Assembly: GCA_020741775.1 (NCBI GenBank) | Contig: DYYG01000025.1 | Span: 44,085 to 108,084 of the forward strand | Origin: Methylorubrum populi | GTDB taxonomy: Bacteria > Pseudomonadota > Alphaproteobacteria > Rhizobiales > Beijerinckiaceae | Direction of reading: 5' to 3' | Length of the DNA: 64,000 nt | Shown: positions 10,225 through 18,478 of the stretch, one piece after another | Layout: each line of letters begins with the position of its first letter | How positions within the stretch are numbered: position 1 is the first letter of the stretch | Made by a program: the position numbers and the translations under genes | The notes under the pieces: generated by a model | Seen by the model: the letters and a program-made list of their open reading frames with translations, nothing else | Database searches by the model: none | What the model was told of the DNA's origin: nothing

Positions 10225-11706
10225 CTACTTGCTCTTCCGAATTCCCGTCGGCTTCAGCAGGAAGGCCGGCACATGCGAGCCGAGGCCGACCGGCGTCTCG
10301 TCGTCCTCGTCGCGGCGAGGGGGACGCCGCTCGCCGCGGGACCGGTCGGGCCCGCTCCGCGAGGTGTCGCGGACGGGCGCAACCGGCTCGGCCTCGCGCC
10401 GGACGTCGTCGGTGCGGCCGCGCTCGGGCGCCGGGCGGCGATTGCCGCGGGAGCGGGATTCGCTCGGCCGCTCGGCCGATTTCTGGACGGGCTTATCGCC
10501 CCCCTTCGCGTCTTCCTTGATCCGGCGACCGCCGCGGCGGCGGCGCGGCTCGTCGCCCTCCGCATCGGCGGGCAGGCTGGACAGGTCGCCTTCGAGCCAC
10601 TCGATCGGCTGGCCGATCAGGCTCTCGATCGCCGCGAGCGAGCGCTCGTCGGCCCGGCTCGCCAGGGTGAAGGCGTGACCGGCACGGCCGGCGCGGCCGG
10701 TGCGACCGATGCGGTGGACGTAATCCTCCGGGTGATGCGGAACGTCGAAATTGAAGACGTGACTCACCGCCGGGATATCGAGGCCGCGGGCGGCCACGTC
10801 CGAGGCCACCAGCAGCGGCGTCTCCCCGGTGCGGAACCCGTCGAGGGCGGCCATCCGGGCGCGCTGGTCCATATCGCCGTGCAGGGCCGCCGCGTTGAAG
10901 CCGTGGCTGGTCAGCGAGCGCTGGAGCTGGGCGACGTCGCGCTTGCGGTTGCAGAAGATGATGCCGTTCTGCAACTCGCCCGCCGAACGGATGAGGTGGC
11001 GCAGCACCTTGCGCTTCTCGTGCCCCTCGGCGCCGGTGGCCACGAGGCGCTGCTCGATGGTCGTCGCGGTGGAGGCGGGACGGGCGACCTCGACCCGTTG
11101 CGGGTTGTGCAGGAACATATCCGCCAGGCGCTCGATCTCCGGCGGCATGGTGGCGGAGAAGAACAGCGTCTGGCGCGTGAAGGGCACCATCTTCACGATG
11201 CGCTCGATATCGGGGATGAAGCCCATGTCGAGCATCCGGTCGGCCTCGTCGATGACGAGGAGCTCGACGCCGGTGAGGAGCAGCTTGCCGCGCTCGAAAT
11301 GGTCGAGCAGCCGTCCGGGGGTGGCGATCAGCACATCGGTGCCGCGGGTGAGCTTGGCATCCTGGTCGGCAAAGGAGACGCCGCCGATGATCAGCGCCAC
11401 GTTGAGCTTGTGGTTGGTGCCGTAGCGCTCGAAATTCTCCTCCACCTGCGCCGCGAGCTCGCGGGTCGGCTCGAGGATCAGCGTGCGCGGCATGCGGGCC
11501 CGGGCACGGCCGGTTTCCAGCATGGTCAGCATCGGCAGGGTGAAGGCGGCGGTCTTGCCGGTTCCGGTCTGGGCGATGCCGAGTACGTCGCGCCGGGCGA
11601 GCACGTGCGGGATCGCCTGGGCCTGGATCGGCGTCGGCTCGGTGTAGCCGGCCGCGGTCACGGCCTGGAGAACCTTGTCGCTCAGTCCAAGATCGGCGAA
11701 AGACAT
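10225..11706 (-). CDS. DEAD-box ATP-dependent RNA helicase, RhlE type
   Basis: A 493-residue DEAD-box helicase for RNA remodelling (ribosome assembly or mRNA decay). In order: Q motif at GYTEPTPIQAQ (20-30), motif I AQTGTGKT (45-52), Ia PTRELAAQ (80-87), motif II DEAD (153-156), motif III SAT (184-186) and motif VI HRIGRTGRAGRAG. A basic, low-complexity Arg/Gly/Asp-rich tail (about 385-493) is a likely RNA-binding extension. I start at MSFADLGL (11706), the usual RhlE beginning; the 40 upstream residues are not family-like. It is a single-gene unit. Confidence 0.93.
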   Translation of the reverse strand: MSFADLGLSDKVLQAVTAAGYTEPTPIQAQAIPHVLARRDVLGIAQTGTGKTAAFTLPMLTMLETGRARARMPRTLILEPTRELAAQVEENFERYGTNHKLNVALIIGGVSFADQDAKLTRGTDVLIATPGRLLDHFERGKLLLTGVELLVIDEADRMLDMGFIPDIERIVKMVPFTRQTLFFSATMPPEIERLADMFLHNPQRVEVARPASTATTIEQRLVATGAEGHEKRKVLRHLIRSAGELQNGIIFCNRKRDVAQLQRSLTSHGFNAAALHGDMDQRARMAALDGFRTGETPLLVASDVAARGLDIPAVSHVFNFDVPHHPEDYVHRIGRTGRAGRAGHAFTLASRADERSLAAIESLIGQPIEWLEGDLSSLPADAEGDEPRRRRGGRRIKEDAKGGDKPVQKSAERPSESRSRGNRRPAPERGRTDDVRREAEPVAPVRDTSRSGPDRSRGERRPPRRDEDDETPVGLGSHVPAFLLKPTGIRKSK

Positions 11707-11959
11707 CGGGTGCGGGAAACCATTGCGCGCGTGGGATGGGCCGATCAGGGCTCTAAGGCTCGCGCCGGCGGCGGATCGCGGGAGCCGTGCGCGGTACGCC
11801 GTCACGCGTCCGACCGCGCGCGACACTTAGAGCCTTGTGCCTGCTTGTCAATCGACTGTGCCCGCGCGAGCCCTGCCCGGAGGGGCCGGGCACGGTTGCA
11901 TCCTCGGTATTCTTAACCGATCCGCGGCGCTGTTTTCACCGCCCGGCCGGAACGCGGCC

Positions 11960-12208
11960 TCAATCATCCCGTGCGCCCGGGCGAAGGCAGGGGTCGAGCC
12001 GCGTCTCCCTGGCACGGGGGCCGATCGAGCCGGTGACCTCGGGGTCGCCGGGCAGACGGGCCGTCTGCTGGGGCGAGGACAGCGGTTTCTCCGGCGGTTT
12101 GGCGACGTGGTGAGCGAGCGCCGTCGCGGCGAGGCCGAGGATCAGTGTCACCTTGATCGACCAGGAGAGGGGGCCGCGCGCTGTCTGCGGGCCGGAATCC
12201 AACGACAT
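11960..12208 (-). CDS. small membrane-anchored hypothetical protein
   Basis: An 82-residue reading frame with one predicted membrane helix (roughly 15-33, WSIKVTLILGLAATALAHH) followed by a Pro-rich tail ending in a VTGSIG motif. Short Methylobacterium proteins with one membrane helix and this VTGSIG ending are familiar to me, which is the main reason to accept it. The ribosome binding site is weak. Function unknown. It lies convergent to nothing, in a 734-bp gap between the helicase and an outer-membrane protein gene. Confidence 0.55.
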   Translation of the reverse strand: MSLDSGPQTARGPLSWSIKVTLILGLAATALAHHVAKPPEKPLSSPQQTARLPGDPEVTGSIGPRARETRLDPCLRPGARDD

Positions 12209-12560
12209 GGGGTGCCATCCATCCGGTCGGCGGATTCGGATACGGGGCCGCCGGCCGAAGCGTAGGATGGGCGGGCAAGGTTAATGCATTCTCCCGTCCC
12301 GCATTTAGCAGAATATTTACCGTGTTCCGGGCATGATTCGCGTCGGGATTTGACTGTTGCAAGCTTTCGACAGCCGCGCCTCTCGATGTGTGCAAGAGCA
12401 CATCGAACGGTTGCGGATGTTCGAGGTCGCGTAGGCTTCACGTTTCGTTGACGGGTTCGGGTGCATTTGTCCGTCCATCGCAGGACAGCGATGAACACCG
12501 GGTCTGTCCCCCGGCCATGACCAACCCAGCACCGGCTCCCGCCATACAGGGTACGAGACG
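12209..12560 (+). other. 352-bp leader region of the outer-membrane barrel gene
   Basis: No gene is seen. The stretch is A/T-richer than its surroundings between 12282 and 12365. It contains a 7-bp hairpin (CGATGTG at 12384-12390 with CACATCG at 12399-12405). It probably holds the promoter and a long 5' leader for the abundant barrel protein, but no clear -35/-10 pair could be picked out. Confidence 0.5.
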
Positions 12561-13457
12561 ATGAAAAGCCTGCTTCTCGCTTCGAGCGCGCTTGTTGCCG
12601 CGACCGTTGCCGCCTCCGCCGCCGACCTTCCGCGTCGCGCCGCGCCGCCGCCGGTGTTCCAGCCGGTGCCGGTCTTCACCTGGACGGGCTTCTATGCCGG
12701 TATCAACGCCGGCTACGGCTTCAACACCCGTGACAACAACAGCCCGACCGTGATCGGCGTCCCCGCCTCGGCCGGCGTCTTCGCCTCCTCGGCTCCCGCC
12801 CTGACCAGCGGCGTCATCGCCTTCAGCAACCGCAACAACAACGAAGGCTTCGTTGGCGGCGGTCAGATCGGCTACAACTACCAGTTCACCCCGGGCTCCG
12901 GCTTCGTGGTCGGCGTCGAGGCCGACGCCCAGTACGCCGATTTCGGCCGTAACCGGAACCGCTACGCCTTCGCCACCACCACCGGCACCGGCGGCATCAT
13001 CCCGGGCACCCTGGTCTACAACCCGAGCGGCCTGTCGGGCCTCGACTACTTCGGCACCGTCCGCGGTCGCCTCGGCTACGCCTTCGACCGCACCCTCGTC
13101 TACGGCACCGGCGGCTTCGCCTACGGTTCGGGCGGCGGCCGGCAGTTCGGCACCGGCGTGTCCTCCAACGACTTCCAGACCGGCTGGGCCGCCGGCGGCG
13201 GTATCGAATACGCCCTGCCGACCGACTCCTTCCTGAACTTCTTCCGCTCGTCCGCCGTGACGCTGAAGGTGGAAGGTCTCTACGTGAACCTCGATCGCGG
13301 CTCCGGCCAGCGTGGCGCCTTCGCCACCAACGCCACCGGCGCCACCATCACCACCAGCACCCCGGGCGTGGTGGTCGTCTCCGGCGCGCCCCGCCGCAAT
13401 GACACCGAGTTCGCCGTCGTCCGCGCCGGCCTGAACTACAAGTTCGGTTCGTACTAA
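12561..13457 (+). CDS. outer-membrane beta-barrel protein, Omp25/Omp31 type
   Basis: A 298-residue secreted barrel of the rhizobial Omp25/31 (porin_4-like) family. A signal peptide ends at ASA20, a Pro-rich spacer follows (24-38), and FTWTGFYAGINAGYGF (39-54) is the family's first strand with the characteristic WTGFYAG motif. It ends in an aromatic strand (LNYKFGSY), as expected for Bam-dependent insertion. Codon use is strongly C-ending, which suggests high expression. A strong terminator follows. It is probably structural or a small diffusion pore; a more specific role is not visible. Confidence 0.9.
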   Translation: MKSLLLASSALVAATVAASAADLPRRAAPPPVFQPVPVFTWTGFYAGINAGYGFNTRDNNSPTVIGVPASAGVFASSAPALTSGVIAFSNRNNNEGFVGGGQIGYNYQFTPGSGFVVGVEADAQYADFGRNRNRYAFATTTGTGGIIPGTLVYNPSGLSGLDYFGTVRGRLGYAFDRTLVYGTGGFAYGSGGGRQFGTGVSSNDFQTGWAAGGGIEYALPTDSFLNFFRSSAVTLKVEGLYVNLDRGSGQRGAFATNATGATITTSTPGVVVVSGAPRRNDTEFAVVRAGLNYKFGSY

Positions 13458-13508
13458 GATCGGCACCAGCCGGCGGTCCGTCCCGGACCGCCGCGACTGC
13501 CTCGGAAG

Positions 13509-13533
13509 AGCCCGGCTCCAGGCCGGGCTTTTT
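13509..13533 (+). terminator. intrinsic terminator of the outer-membrane protein gene
   Basis: AGCCCGGC (13509-13516) pairs with GCCGGGCT (13522-13529) around a five-base loop and is followed by a T-run to 13533. It begins 52 bases after the stop codon. Confidence 0.85.
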
Positions 13534-13683
13534 CGCGTCTATGCCTCGCCGAGGGCGGGAGCATGCGGTTAAGGTCCCGTTTACCATCCCGGCCGATCCT
13601 GCGCGGCTCGGGACAGCCGCGATGCGGGCCCCGGCGCCCGCAACCGCCACGGTGAGATCCGGCATCCGCATGACATCCGGCGC

Positions 13684-14100
13684 ATGACATCGGGCCTCCC
13701 GACATCCGGTTCGATCCGGAGCAGGGCGGGCGCGCGGCCGGCGGTCACGGCCCGCGCCGCCCTGGCCGTGCTGCTCTGCGCCGTCCCATGCCTGTCCGTC
13801 CCGGTTGCCCGGGCCGAGGAGCCGCTCTACCTGCGCATCCGCTCCCATCCGGCGGCCCGGCTCGACGGTGCCGCCGGGACTGGTTTGGCGGCCGGACCGG
13901 CGGCCGAGGGACCGCCGCGCGAGACCGTGTGGGAGCGCAGCGACCGGCGGGCCCGGATCGCCATCGCGTCGGTCTGCACCGGTTGCCTCCCTGCCCCCTC
14001 TTCCCCGCGTGTCTCGAAGCCCGCATCCGTGGCAGAAGCCCCGGCCTCCGACCCACCTTCTTCCGTTCTCTCCTCTCCTCCGACAGCAGGTGCCCCATGA
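13684..14100 (+). CDS. small exported hypothetical protein
   Basis: A 138-residue protein with a clear signal peptide (hydrophobic 25-40, cleavage after ARA44). The mature part is Pro/Ala-rich with a WERSDRRARIAIASVCTGCL segment containing a CxxC pair. I do not recognise a family beyond Methylobacterium-type hypotheticals. Its stop overlaps the next start as ATGA, so the two genes are coupled. Two ATGs lie close together near the 5' end; I used the one at 13684. Confidence 0.6.
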   Translation: MTSGLPTSGSIRSRAGARPAVTARAALAVLLCAVPCLSVPVARAEEPLYLRIRSHPAARLDGAAGTGLAAGPAAEGPPRETVWERSDRRARIAIASVCTGCLPAPSSPRVSKPASVAEAPASDPPSSVLSSPPTAGAP

Positions 14101-14501
14101 GCCAGGCCCACCCGACCACCGGCGCGACCGTCGATCCGGAATGCCCGGTTTCCCTCGAGCTGCTCGGTGAGGTCTACCGTGCCGACGAGTACGACCTGCC
14201 CTACATCCTGGAGACGATTCCGGCGCTCACCCGCGCCAAGCTCGCGGCCTATCTCTACGGCAAGAGCCACATGCACCAGCTCGGCCTGAAGGTCGCCCGC
14301 GCCTGCGAGCGTGACGACCTGATCCGGGCGGTGGGCGAGATCGGCTCGGTGATTCACGGTCAGTCCCGGCTCAAGCCGACTGAGGCGGCGCCGGAACCCG
14401 ATGCGCCGGCGGCGCGGGGCAGGGGCGCGCAACCGGCTCAGCCGAAGAAGGTCAAGATCAGCCTCGGCGGCTCCGCCGCCAAGGGGCGCAGCTTCGATTG
14501 A
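14097..14501 (+). CDS. conserved hypothetical cytosolic protein
   Basis: A 134-residue protein without a signal or membrane segment. Residues 15-85 are well structured in appearance (SLELLGEVYRADEYD, LPYILETIPALTRAKL, AAYLYGKSHMHQLGLKVAR), predicted all-helical; residues 95-134 are a basic, Ala/Pro-rich tail ending KKVKISLGGSAAKGRSFD. Coding potential is convincing from GC3 bias and composition. Function unknown. It is coupled to the upstream exported protein, and 121 bp separate it from the next small gene. Confidence 0.75.
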   Translation: MSQAHPTTGATVDPECPVSLELLGEVYRADEYDLPYILETIPALTRAKLAAYLYGKSHMHQLGLKVARACERDDLIRAVGEIGSVIHGQSRLKPTEAAPEPDAPAARGRGAQPAQPKKVKISLGGSAAKGRSFD

Positions 14502-14622
14502 GCCTGGGGCCGCTCCCGAACGAGGAGCGGCTCTTGATCTTTGTTTTGCAGTGCAGCATCGGTTTCGAGGCCGGCCGACATCTGCCGGGACGACGCGCCG
14601 GGATGTGAAAGGAACAGGCTCG

Positions 14623-14895
14623 ATGTTCGCATCGTGGTGGAAGCTCGGGCTCGACACGACGTTGCTCGCCTTCGAGGCGCAATCCGTGATCGCCCTGCGG
14701 ATGGCCAAGCTCTCGGCCGGCGGCAGCGCCGCCCAGCTCGAAGCGCAGCGTATGGTCAGCGAGAAGGTGTTCGCGGCGGGGGAGGCGGCGATGCAGCTCG
14801 CCACCGGCGCGTCCCATGGGGCCGTGGTGGCCGGCTATCGCCGCAAGGTCCGGGCGAACCACCGTCGTCTCACCCGCGGTGCCAACCACGATTAA
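14623..14895 (+). CDS. small phasin-like hypothetical protein
   Basis: A 90-residue, largely helical protein (FASWWKLGLDTTLLAFEAQS, then MAKLSAGGSAAQLEAQRMVSEKVFAA) resembling short phasin-like proteins that coat polyhydroxyalkanoate granules, though the resemblance is only compositional. Its ATG follows AAAGGAA. The C-terminus is strongly basic (YRRKVRANHRRLTRG). It could equally be a small stress protein. Confidence 0.65.
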   Translation: MFASWWKLGLDTTLLAFEAQSVIALRMAKLSAGGSAAQLEAQRMVSEKVFAAGEAAMQLATGASHGAVVAGYRRKVRANHRRLTRGANHD

Positions 14896-14957
14896 CCGCC
14901 CCTTAACCATGGGCTCCCATCGTTCGGGCTCGCGTCGGACGACCTCAGGAGAGCTTC

Positions 14958-15356
14958 ATGGTGCTGTGCGAGACGAGCGTGCGCGAGCGCGCCTATTTCA
15001 TCTGGGAAGGTGAAGGCCGGGTCTTCGGCCGGGCCGAGGCCCATTGGCTGCAGGCCGAGGCCGAGCTGCTGCGGGCCGCCGTGACGGCCGATGCCGTCGC
15101 GCCCGTCGAGGTCGCCCCGGCTGCGAAGGCTGCGAAGCCCCGCGCTTCCCGCGCCAAAGCCGCCGAGGCCGCCGCCGCCGTGCCGGCGAGCGCCGCGAAG
15201 GCGCCGGCGAAGGTGGCGGCCAAGGTTGCCACCCAGATCGCCGCGAAATCCGCGAAGACCCCTGCCGCCAAGGCCGTGAAGGCCGCGCCGAAGGCCAAGC
15301 CGGCGGCGAGCCGTTCGAAGTCCCGCACCGGGGCCGAGTCCGCCGTCCTCCACTGA
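14958..15356 (+). CDS. DUF2934 protein with a histone-H1-like Ala/Lys tail
   Basis: A 132-residue protein. Residues 6-40 are a DUF2934 domain (RERAYFIWEGEGRVFGRAEAH, then WLQAEAELL). Residues 45-132 are almost only Ala, Lys, Pro and Val, with repeats of the AAK/AKA kind like bacterial histone H1 or AlgP-type tails. Such tails bind DNA or polyanions non-specifically, so a nucleoid-associated or stress role is plausible but inferred. GGAGAG precedes the ATG and a strong terminator follows. Confidence 0.85.
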   Translation: MVLCETSVRERAYFIWEGEGRVFGRAEAHWLQAEAELLRAAVTADAVAPVEVAPAAKAAKPRASRAKAAEAAAAVPASAAKAPAKVAAKVATQIAAKSAKTPAAKAVKAAPKAKPAASRSKSRTGAESAVLH

Positions 15357-15383
15357 TCCGCACCAGAGCGTCGCGGTTCGAGA

Positions 15384-15421
15384 GCCCGCCGCCCGCACAG
15401 GGCGGCGGGCTTCGCTGTTTT
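15384..15421 (+). terminator. intrinsic terminator after the DUF2934 gene
   Basis: GCCCGCCGCCC (15384-15394) pairs perfectly with 15400-15410 around a five-base loop, followed by TTCGCTGTTTT. The T-run is interrupted but the stem is strong. Confidence 0.75.
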
Positions 15422-15492
15422 CAGGAACCTGTGCCGGCCGGGGAACGCGGGGCAGGCTCGGCCGTTGCCCATCGCATCGGCCGGAACGGGCG

Positions 15493-15810
15493 ATGGCAGG
15501 CGGGAAAGGCATGGGGATGCGCGGACTGGTTGGATCGAGCCTCGTCGGAGCCGTTTTCGCCGCCGTGACCCTGACGGCGGGCGGTGCCGTGGCCGGACCG
15601 TGGCGCGGAGGCGAGGCGGTCCTCGCCGGGCCCGCCGTGCCGGCGGTCAGCGGCCGGGCTCCGTGGAACGCGCCCTGGGAATACGATTCGGGCAGCGGCA
15701 ACGACCGGCGTCCCGAATTGCCGTATTACCAGCAGGGCCGGGGCCAGCAGACCGGTGGACCGGCCCGCAACCTCCTGCCGGATGACGGCCTCCAGCTCTT
15801 CCCCCGCTGA
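15493..15810 (+). CDS. small exported hypothetical protein
   Basis: Up to 105 residues with a signal peptide ending near GAVAG (about 34-36) and a short Pro/Gly/Arg-rich mature part (WNAPWEYDSGSGNDRRPELPYY). Three in-frame ATGs at 15493, 15511 and 15517 compete; the last gives the most normal signal peptide (MRGLVGSSLVGAVF). Function unknown. It is 15 bp upstream of the HAD phosphatase gene and probably cotranscribed with it. Confidence 0.6.
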   Translation: MAGGKGMGMRGLVGSSLVGAVFAAVTLTAGGAVAGPWRGGEAVLAGPAVPAVSGRAPWNAPWEYDSGSGNDRRPELPYYQQGRGQQTGGPARNLLPDDGLQLFPR

Positions 15811-15825
15811 CAAGCGGCCGACCGG

Positions 15826-16497
15826 ATGAGCGCTCGCATCAAGGCCGTCGTGTTCGACATCGACGGCACGCTTCTGGACAGCGTCGACCTGCACGCCCGA
15901 GCCTGGGTCGAGGCTTTCGCGCATTTCGGGATCCGGACCGAGGAAGCGGCGGTGCGCCGCCAGATCGGCAAGGGCGGCGATCAACTTCTGCCGGTCTTCG
16001 TGGACGAGGCGCGTCTCGCCCGGGAAGGGGAGGCGATCGAGGCCTACCGCTCGGATCTGTTCAAACGCCGGTACCTGGCGCAGACCAAGCCGTTCCCAGG
16101 GGTTCAATCCCTGCTCAGCCATGTGCGTGATGCAGGCCAGACCGTCGCCCTCGCCTCCTCGGGCAAGGCTTCGGAGGTGGAAAATTATCAAAAGATCCTC
16201 GGCATCACCGACCTCGTCGATGTGGTGACGACCTCGGACGACGCCGACCGCTCCAAGCCCCATCCCGACATTTTCGAAGCGGTCCTGAGCAAGCTGCCTG
16301 GGCTCCCGAAAGAGGCGGTCATGGTCGTGGGCGACACGCCTTACGATGCGCAAGCCGCTGGCAAGGCAGGGCTTTCCAGCATCGGTGTGTTGTGCGGAGG
16401 CTTTCCCGAGGCGGAGCTCTCGGCCGCTGGCTGCGTGGCGATCTACGGGGATCCGCAGGATCTGCTCGATGGCTACGCCCGCTCACCTCTGGCCTGA
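15826..16497 (+). CDS. HAD-superfamily phosphatase, phosphoglycolate-phosphatase-like
   Basis: A 223-residue HAD hydrolase. Motif I is FDIDGTLLDS (Asp11 nucleophile, Asp13 acid), motif II ALASSGK (Ser/Thr and Lys), motif III lysine in RSKPHPD and motif IV VVGDTPYD. The cap is of the helical C1 type seen in phosphoglycolate phosphatase and beta-phosphoglucomutase. The substrate cannot be told from sequence; removal of 2-phosphoglycolate or another small phosphoester is likely. It is cytosolic. Confidence 0.88.
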   Translation: MSARIKAVVFDIDGTLLDSVDLHARAWVEAFAHFGIRTEEAAVRRQIGKGGDQLLPVFVDEARLAREGEAIEAYRSDLFKRRYLAQTKPFPGVQSLLSHVRDAGQTVALASSGKASEVENYQKILGITDLVDVVTTSDDADRSKPHPDIFEAVLSKLPGLPKEAVMVVGDTPYDAQAAGKAGLSSIGVLCGGFPEAELSAAGCVAIYGDPQDLLDGYARSPLA

Positions 16498-16634
16498 AGC
16501 GGCCGTCGTCAAAAATCCGTGAGGCGGCGGCGGATTTCTGAACAGGCGGGTAACCGCGAGCCGGCAAACCTATGGCGTCGTGATTTGGAACCGTTTAAGA
16601 GCCCGCCCCGCGGGTGGGACGAGTCCCCTTTCGG

Positions 16635-16841
16635 ATGCGATCGATGCAGAGCACGGCCAAAACGTTCGTAACGACCTCCAAATCCCTTCAGCAGCAGGTC
16701 GCCGAGGCCGTCGAGGATCGGGCGCTGCCGATCAGCCGGCTGCTGCGCCTGATGTGGGCGCTCGATGCCGACCGGAGCGCCGCCAACCAGAACCTGCGGG
16801 CGCAGCTCCGGGCTCGGATCGGCGCGCCGCTGAGCGCCTGA
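16635..16841 (+). CDS. small hypothetical protein
   Basis: A 68-residue, probably helical, soluble protein (QSTAKTFVTTSKSLQQQVAE, then DRALPISRLLRLMWALDADR). Start choice is open between ATGs at 16635 and 16644; no strong ribosome binding site is visible. A 7-bp inverted repeat (16513-16519 with 16531-16537) lies upstream. I do not recognise a family. The amphipathic helices and lack of frameshifted alternatives support it moderately. Confidence 0.5.
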   Translation: MRSMQSTAKTFVTTSKSLQQQVAEAVEDRALPISRLLRLMWALDADRSAANQNLRAQLRARIGAPLSA

Positions 16842-16955
16842 TCCTCCGGCGTACGGATGAGACCGTGCGCGAGGAAACCACGGTAAATTCAAGAGATCGT
16901 TTGTCTTTCGGGGCGGGGTGCCTCCCCGGAAGGTCGCTCGGCCCGGCCGCGATCC

Positions 16956-17639
16956 TCAGGCCGTGGCAGGGATCTCGATCCGGCCCGCGCGCAGGCGGAC
17001 CGTGCGGTCGCAGAGCCGCGCCAGACCGGGATCGTGGGTCACCAGCACGAGCGTCGCGCCACGGTCGCGCTTGAGACCGAACAGCAAATCCACGATCTGC
17101 CGCCCCGTCGCCTCGTCGAGGTTTCCGGTCGGCTCGTCGGCGACCAGAATCGCCGGATTGGGCGCGATCGCCCGTGCGATGGCCACGCGCTGCTGCTCGC
17201 CGCCGGAGAGCTGCGCCGGGTAATGCCGCAGCCTGTGCCCGAGACCGACTGCCTCCAGCTCCGCCGCCGCGCGCCCATGCGGATCGGGCGCGCCCGCGAG
17301 TTCGAGCGGCAAGGCCACGTTCTCCAGCGCGGTCATGGTCGGCACGAGGTGGAACGCCTGGAACACGATGCCGATGTTCCGGCCGCGAAAGCGGGCGAGC
17401 CCGTCTTCGTCGAGGCGCCCGAGATCGGTGTCGGCGATGACGACCCGGCCGGTATCGGGCCGTTCCAGCCCCGCCATCACCGTCAGCAGGGTGGACTTGC
17501 CCGAGCCTGAGGGGCCGACGAGCCCCACCGCCTCACCCCGCTCGACATCGAGCGAGATGCCGCGCAGGACATGCACCCGCGCTGCGCCGCGGCCGAGACT
17601 GAGCTCGATCTGCGACAGGGAGACGGCCTTGTTCGACAT
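16956..17639 (-). CDS. ABC transporter ATP-binding protein, YbbA/LolD type
   Basis: A 227-residue ATPase. Walker A is GPSGSGKS (42-49), Q-loop around FQAFHLVP (93-100), signature LSGGEQQ (144-150), Walker B LVADEP (165-170), D-loop GNLDEATG and the switch His in VLVTHDP. This matches the MacB/LolD/YbbA group, which partners with FtsX-like permeases. In E. coli and many proteobacteria ybbA lies next to tesA and is followed by the permease ybbP. Here the tesA-like gene is divergent, as expected, but no permease gene follows. Start at MSNKAVSL (17639). Confidence 0.9.
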   Translation of the reverse strand: MSNKAVSLSQIELSLGRGAARVHVLRGISLDVERGEAVGLVGPSGSGKSTLLTVMAGLERPDTGRVVIADTDLGRLDEDGLARFRGRNIGIVFQAFHLVPTMTALENVALPLELAGAPDPHGRAAAELEAVGLGHRLRHYPAQLSGGEQQRVAIARAIAPNPAILVADEPTGNLDEATGRQIVDLLFGLKRDRGATLVLVTHDPGLARLCDRTVRLRAGRIEIPATA

Positions 17640-17741
17640 CAGGCACCGACCGATCTTGGTGGGGACACGGGCAGGTTCGAGCGGGAGGAAACGGCTTTGC
17701 ACCACGGGAACGCGGCGGAGGCCGGATCCGGCCGGGAGAGA

Positions 17742-18473
17742 ATGCCCCGGCTTGTGTCACGCTTGGAGGCCCGGCGCGAGGCGCGCCTCGGGGATGTGGG
17801 GTCGGCCCGTCCCCGGCGCAGGGCCGCGCTGATGCTCCTCTTCGCCGCAGTCACGCTCGCGGGCATCGCGAGCCTCGCCCCCGGCATCGCCCGCGCCGAG
17901 GAGATTCCCCTGAAGCTCGTGGCGCTCGGCGACAGCCTCACCGCGGGCTATCGCCTGCCGGCCGACGCCGCCTTTCCCGCGGTGCTGGAAAAGGCGCTCA
18001 AGGCGCGCGGGCACACGGTCGAGATCGCCAATGCCGGCGTCTCCGGCGATACCAGCACCGGCGGGCTCGACCGGCTCGATTGGTCGGTGCCCGATGGGAC
18101 CGACGGGGTAATTCTCGAACTCGGCGCCAACGACATGCTGCGGGGCACCGACCCGGCGGTGACCCGCAAGGCCCTGGAGACGATCATCGTGCGGCTGAAG
18201 GAGCGCGGCATCCCGGTCCTGCTCGCCGGCATGCTGGCCGCGCCGAATCTCGGCACGGAGTACCGCGCCCGCTTCGACGCGATCTATCCCGACCTCGCCA
18301 AGGCGCACGACCTCGTGCTCTACCCGTTCTTCCTCGACGGCGTGGCGGGCCAGCGGGCCAACACCCTGGATGACGGGCTGCATCCCACCGCCAAGGGGAT
18401 CGAGCGGGTGGTCGAGGGCATCCTGCCGAGCGTCGAGACCTTCCTGACCCGGCTGGAGCGGAAGAAGGGGTAG
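17742..18473 (+). CDS. SGNH/GDSL arylesterase, TesA-like
   Basis: A 243-residue periplasmic lysophospholipase/thioesterase-type SGNH hydrolase. An extended Arg-rich lead and hydrophobic stretch (28-50) ending at ARA form a signal peptide. Block I is GDSLTAGY with Ser65, block III GANDML and block V DGLHPT, giving a complete SGNH set. I start at the ATG at 17742 behind GGGAGA; an ATG at 17832 would give a shorter signal peptide. It is divergent from the YbbA-like ATPase, a conserved pairing. Confidence 0.9.
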   Translation: MPRLVSRLEARREARLGDVGSARPRRRAALMLLFAAVTLAGIASLAPGIARAEEIPLKLVALGDSLTAGYRLPADAAFPAVLEKALKARGHTVEIANAGVSGDTSTGGLDRLDWSVPDGTDGVILELGANDMLRGTDPAVTRKALETIIVRLKERGIPVLLAGMLAAPNLGTEYRARFDAIYPDLAKAHDLVLYPFFLDGVAGQRANTLDDGLHPTAKGIERVVEGILPSVETFLTRLERKKG

Positions 18474-18478
18474 GGGCC

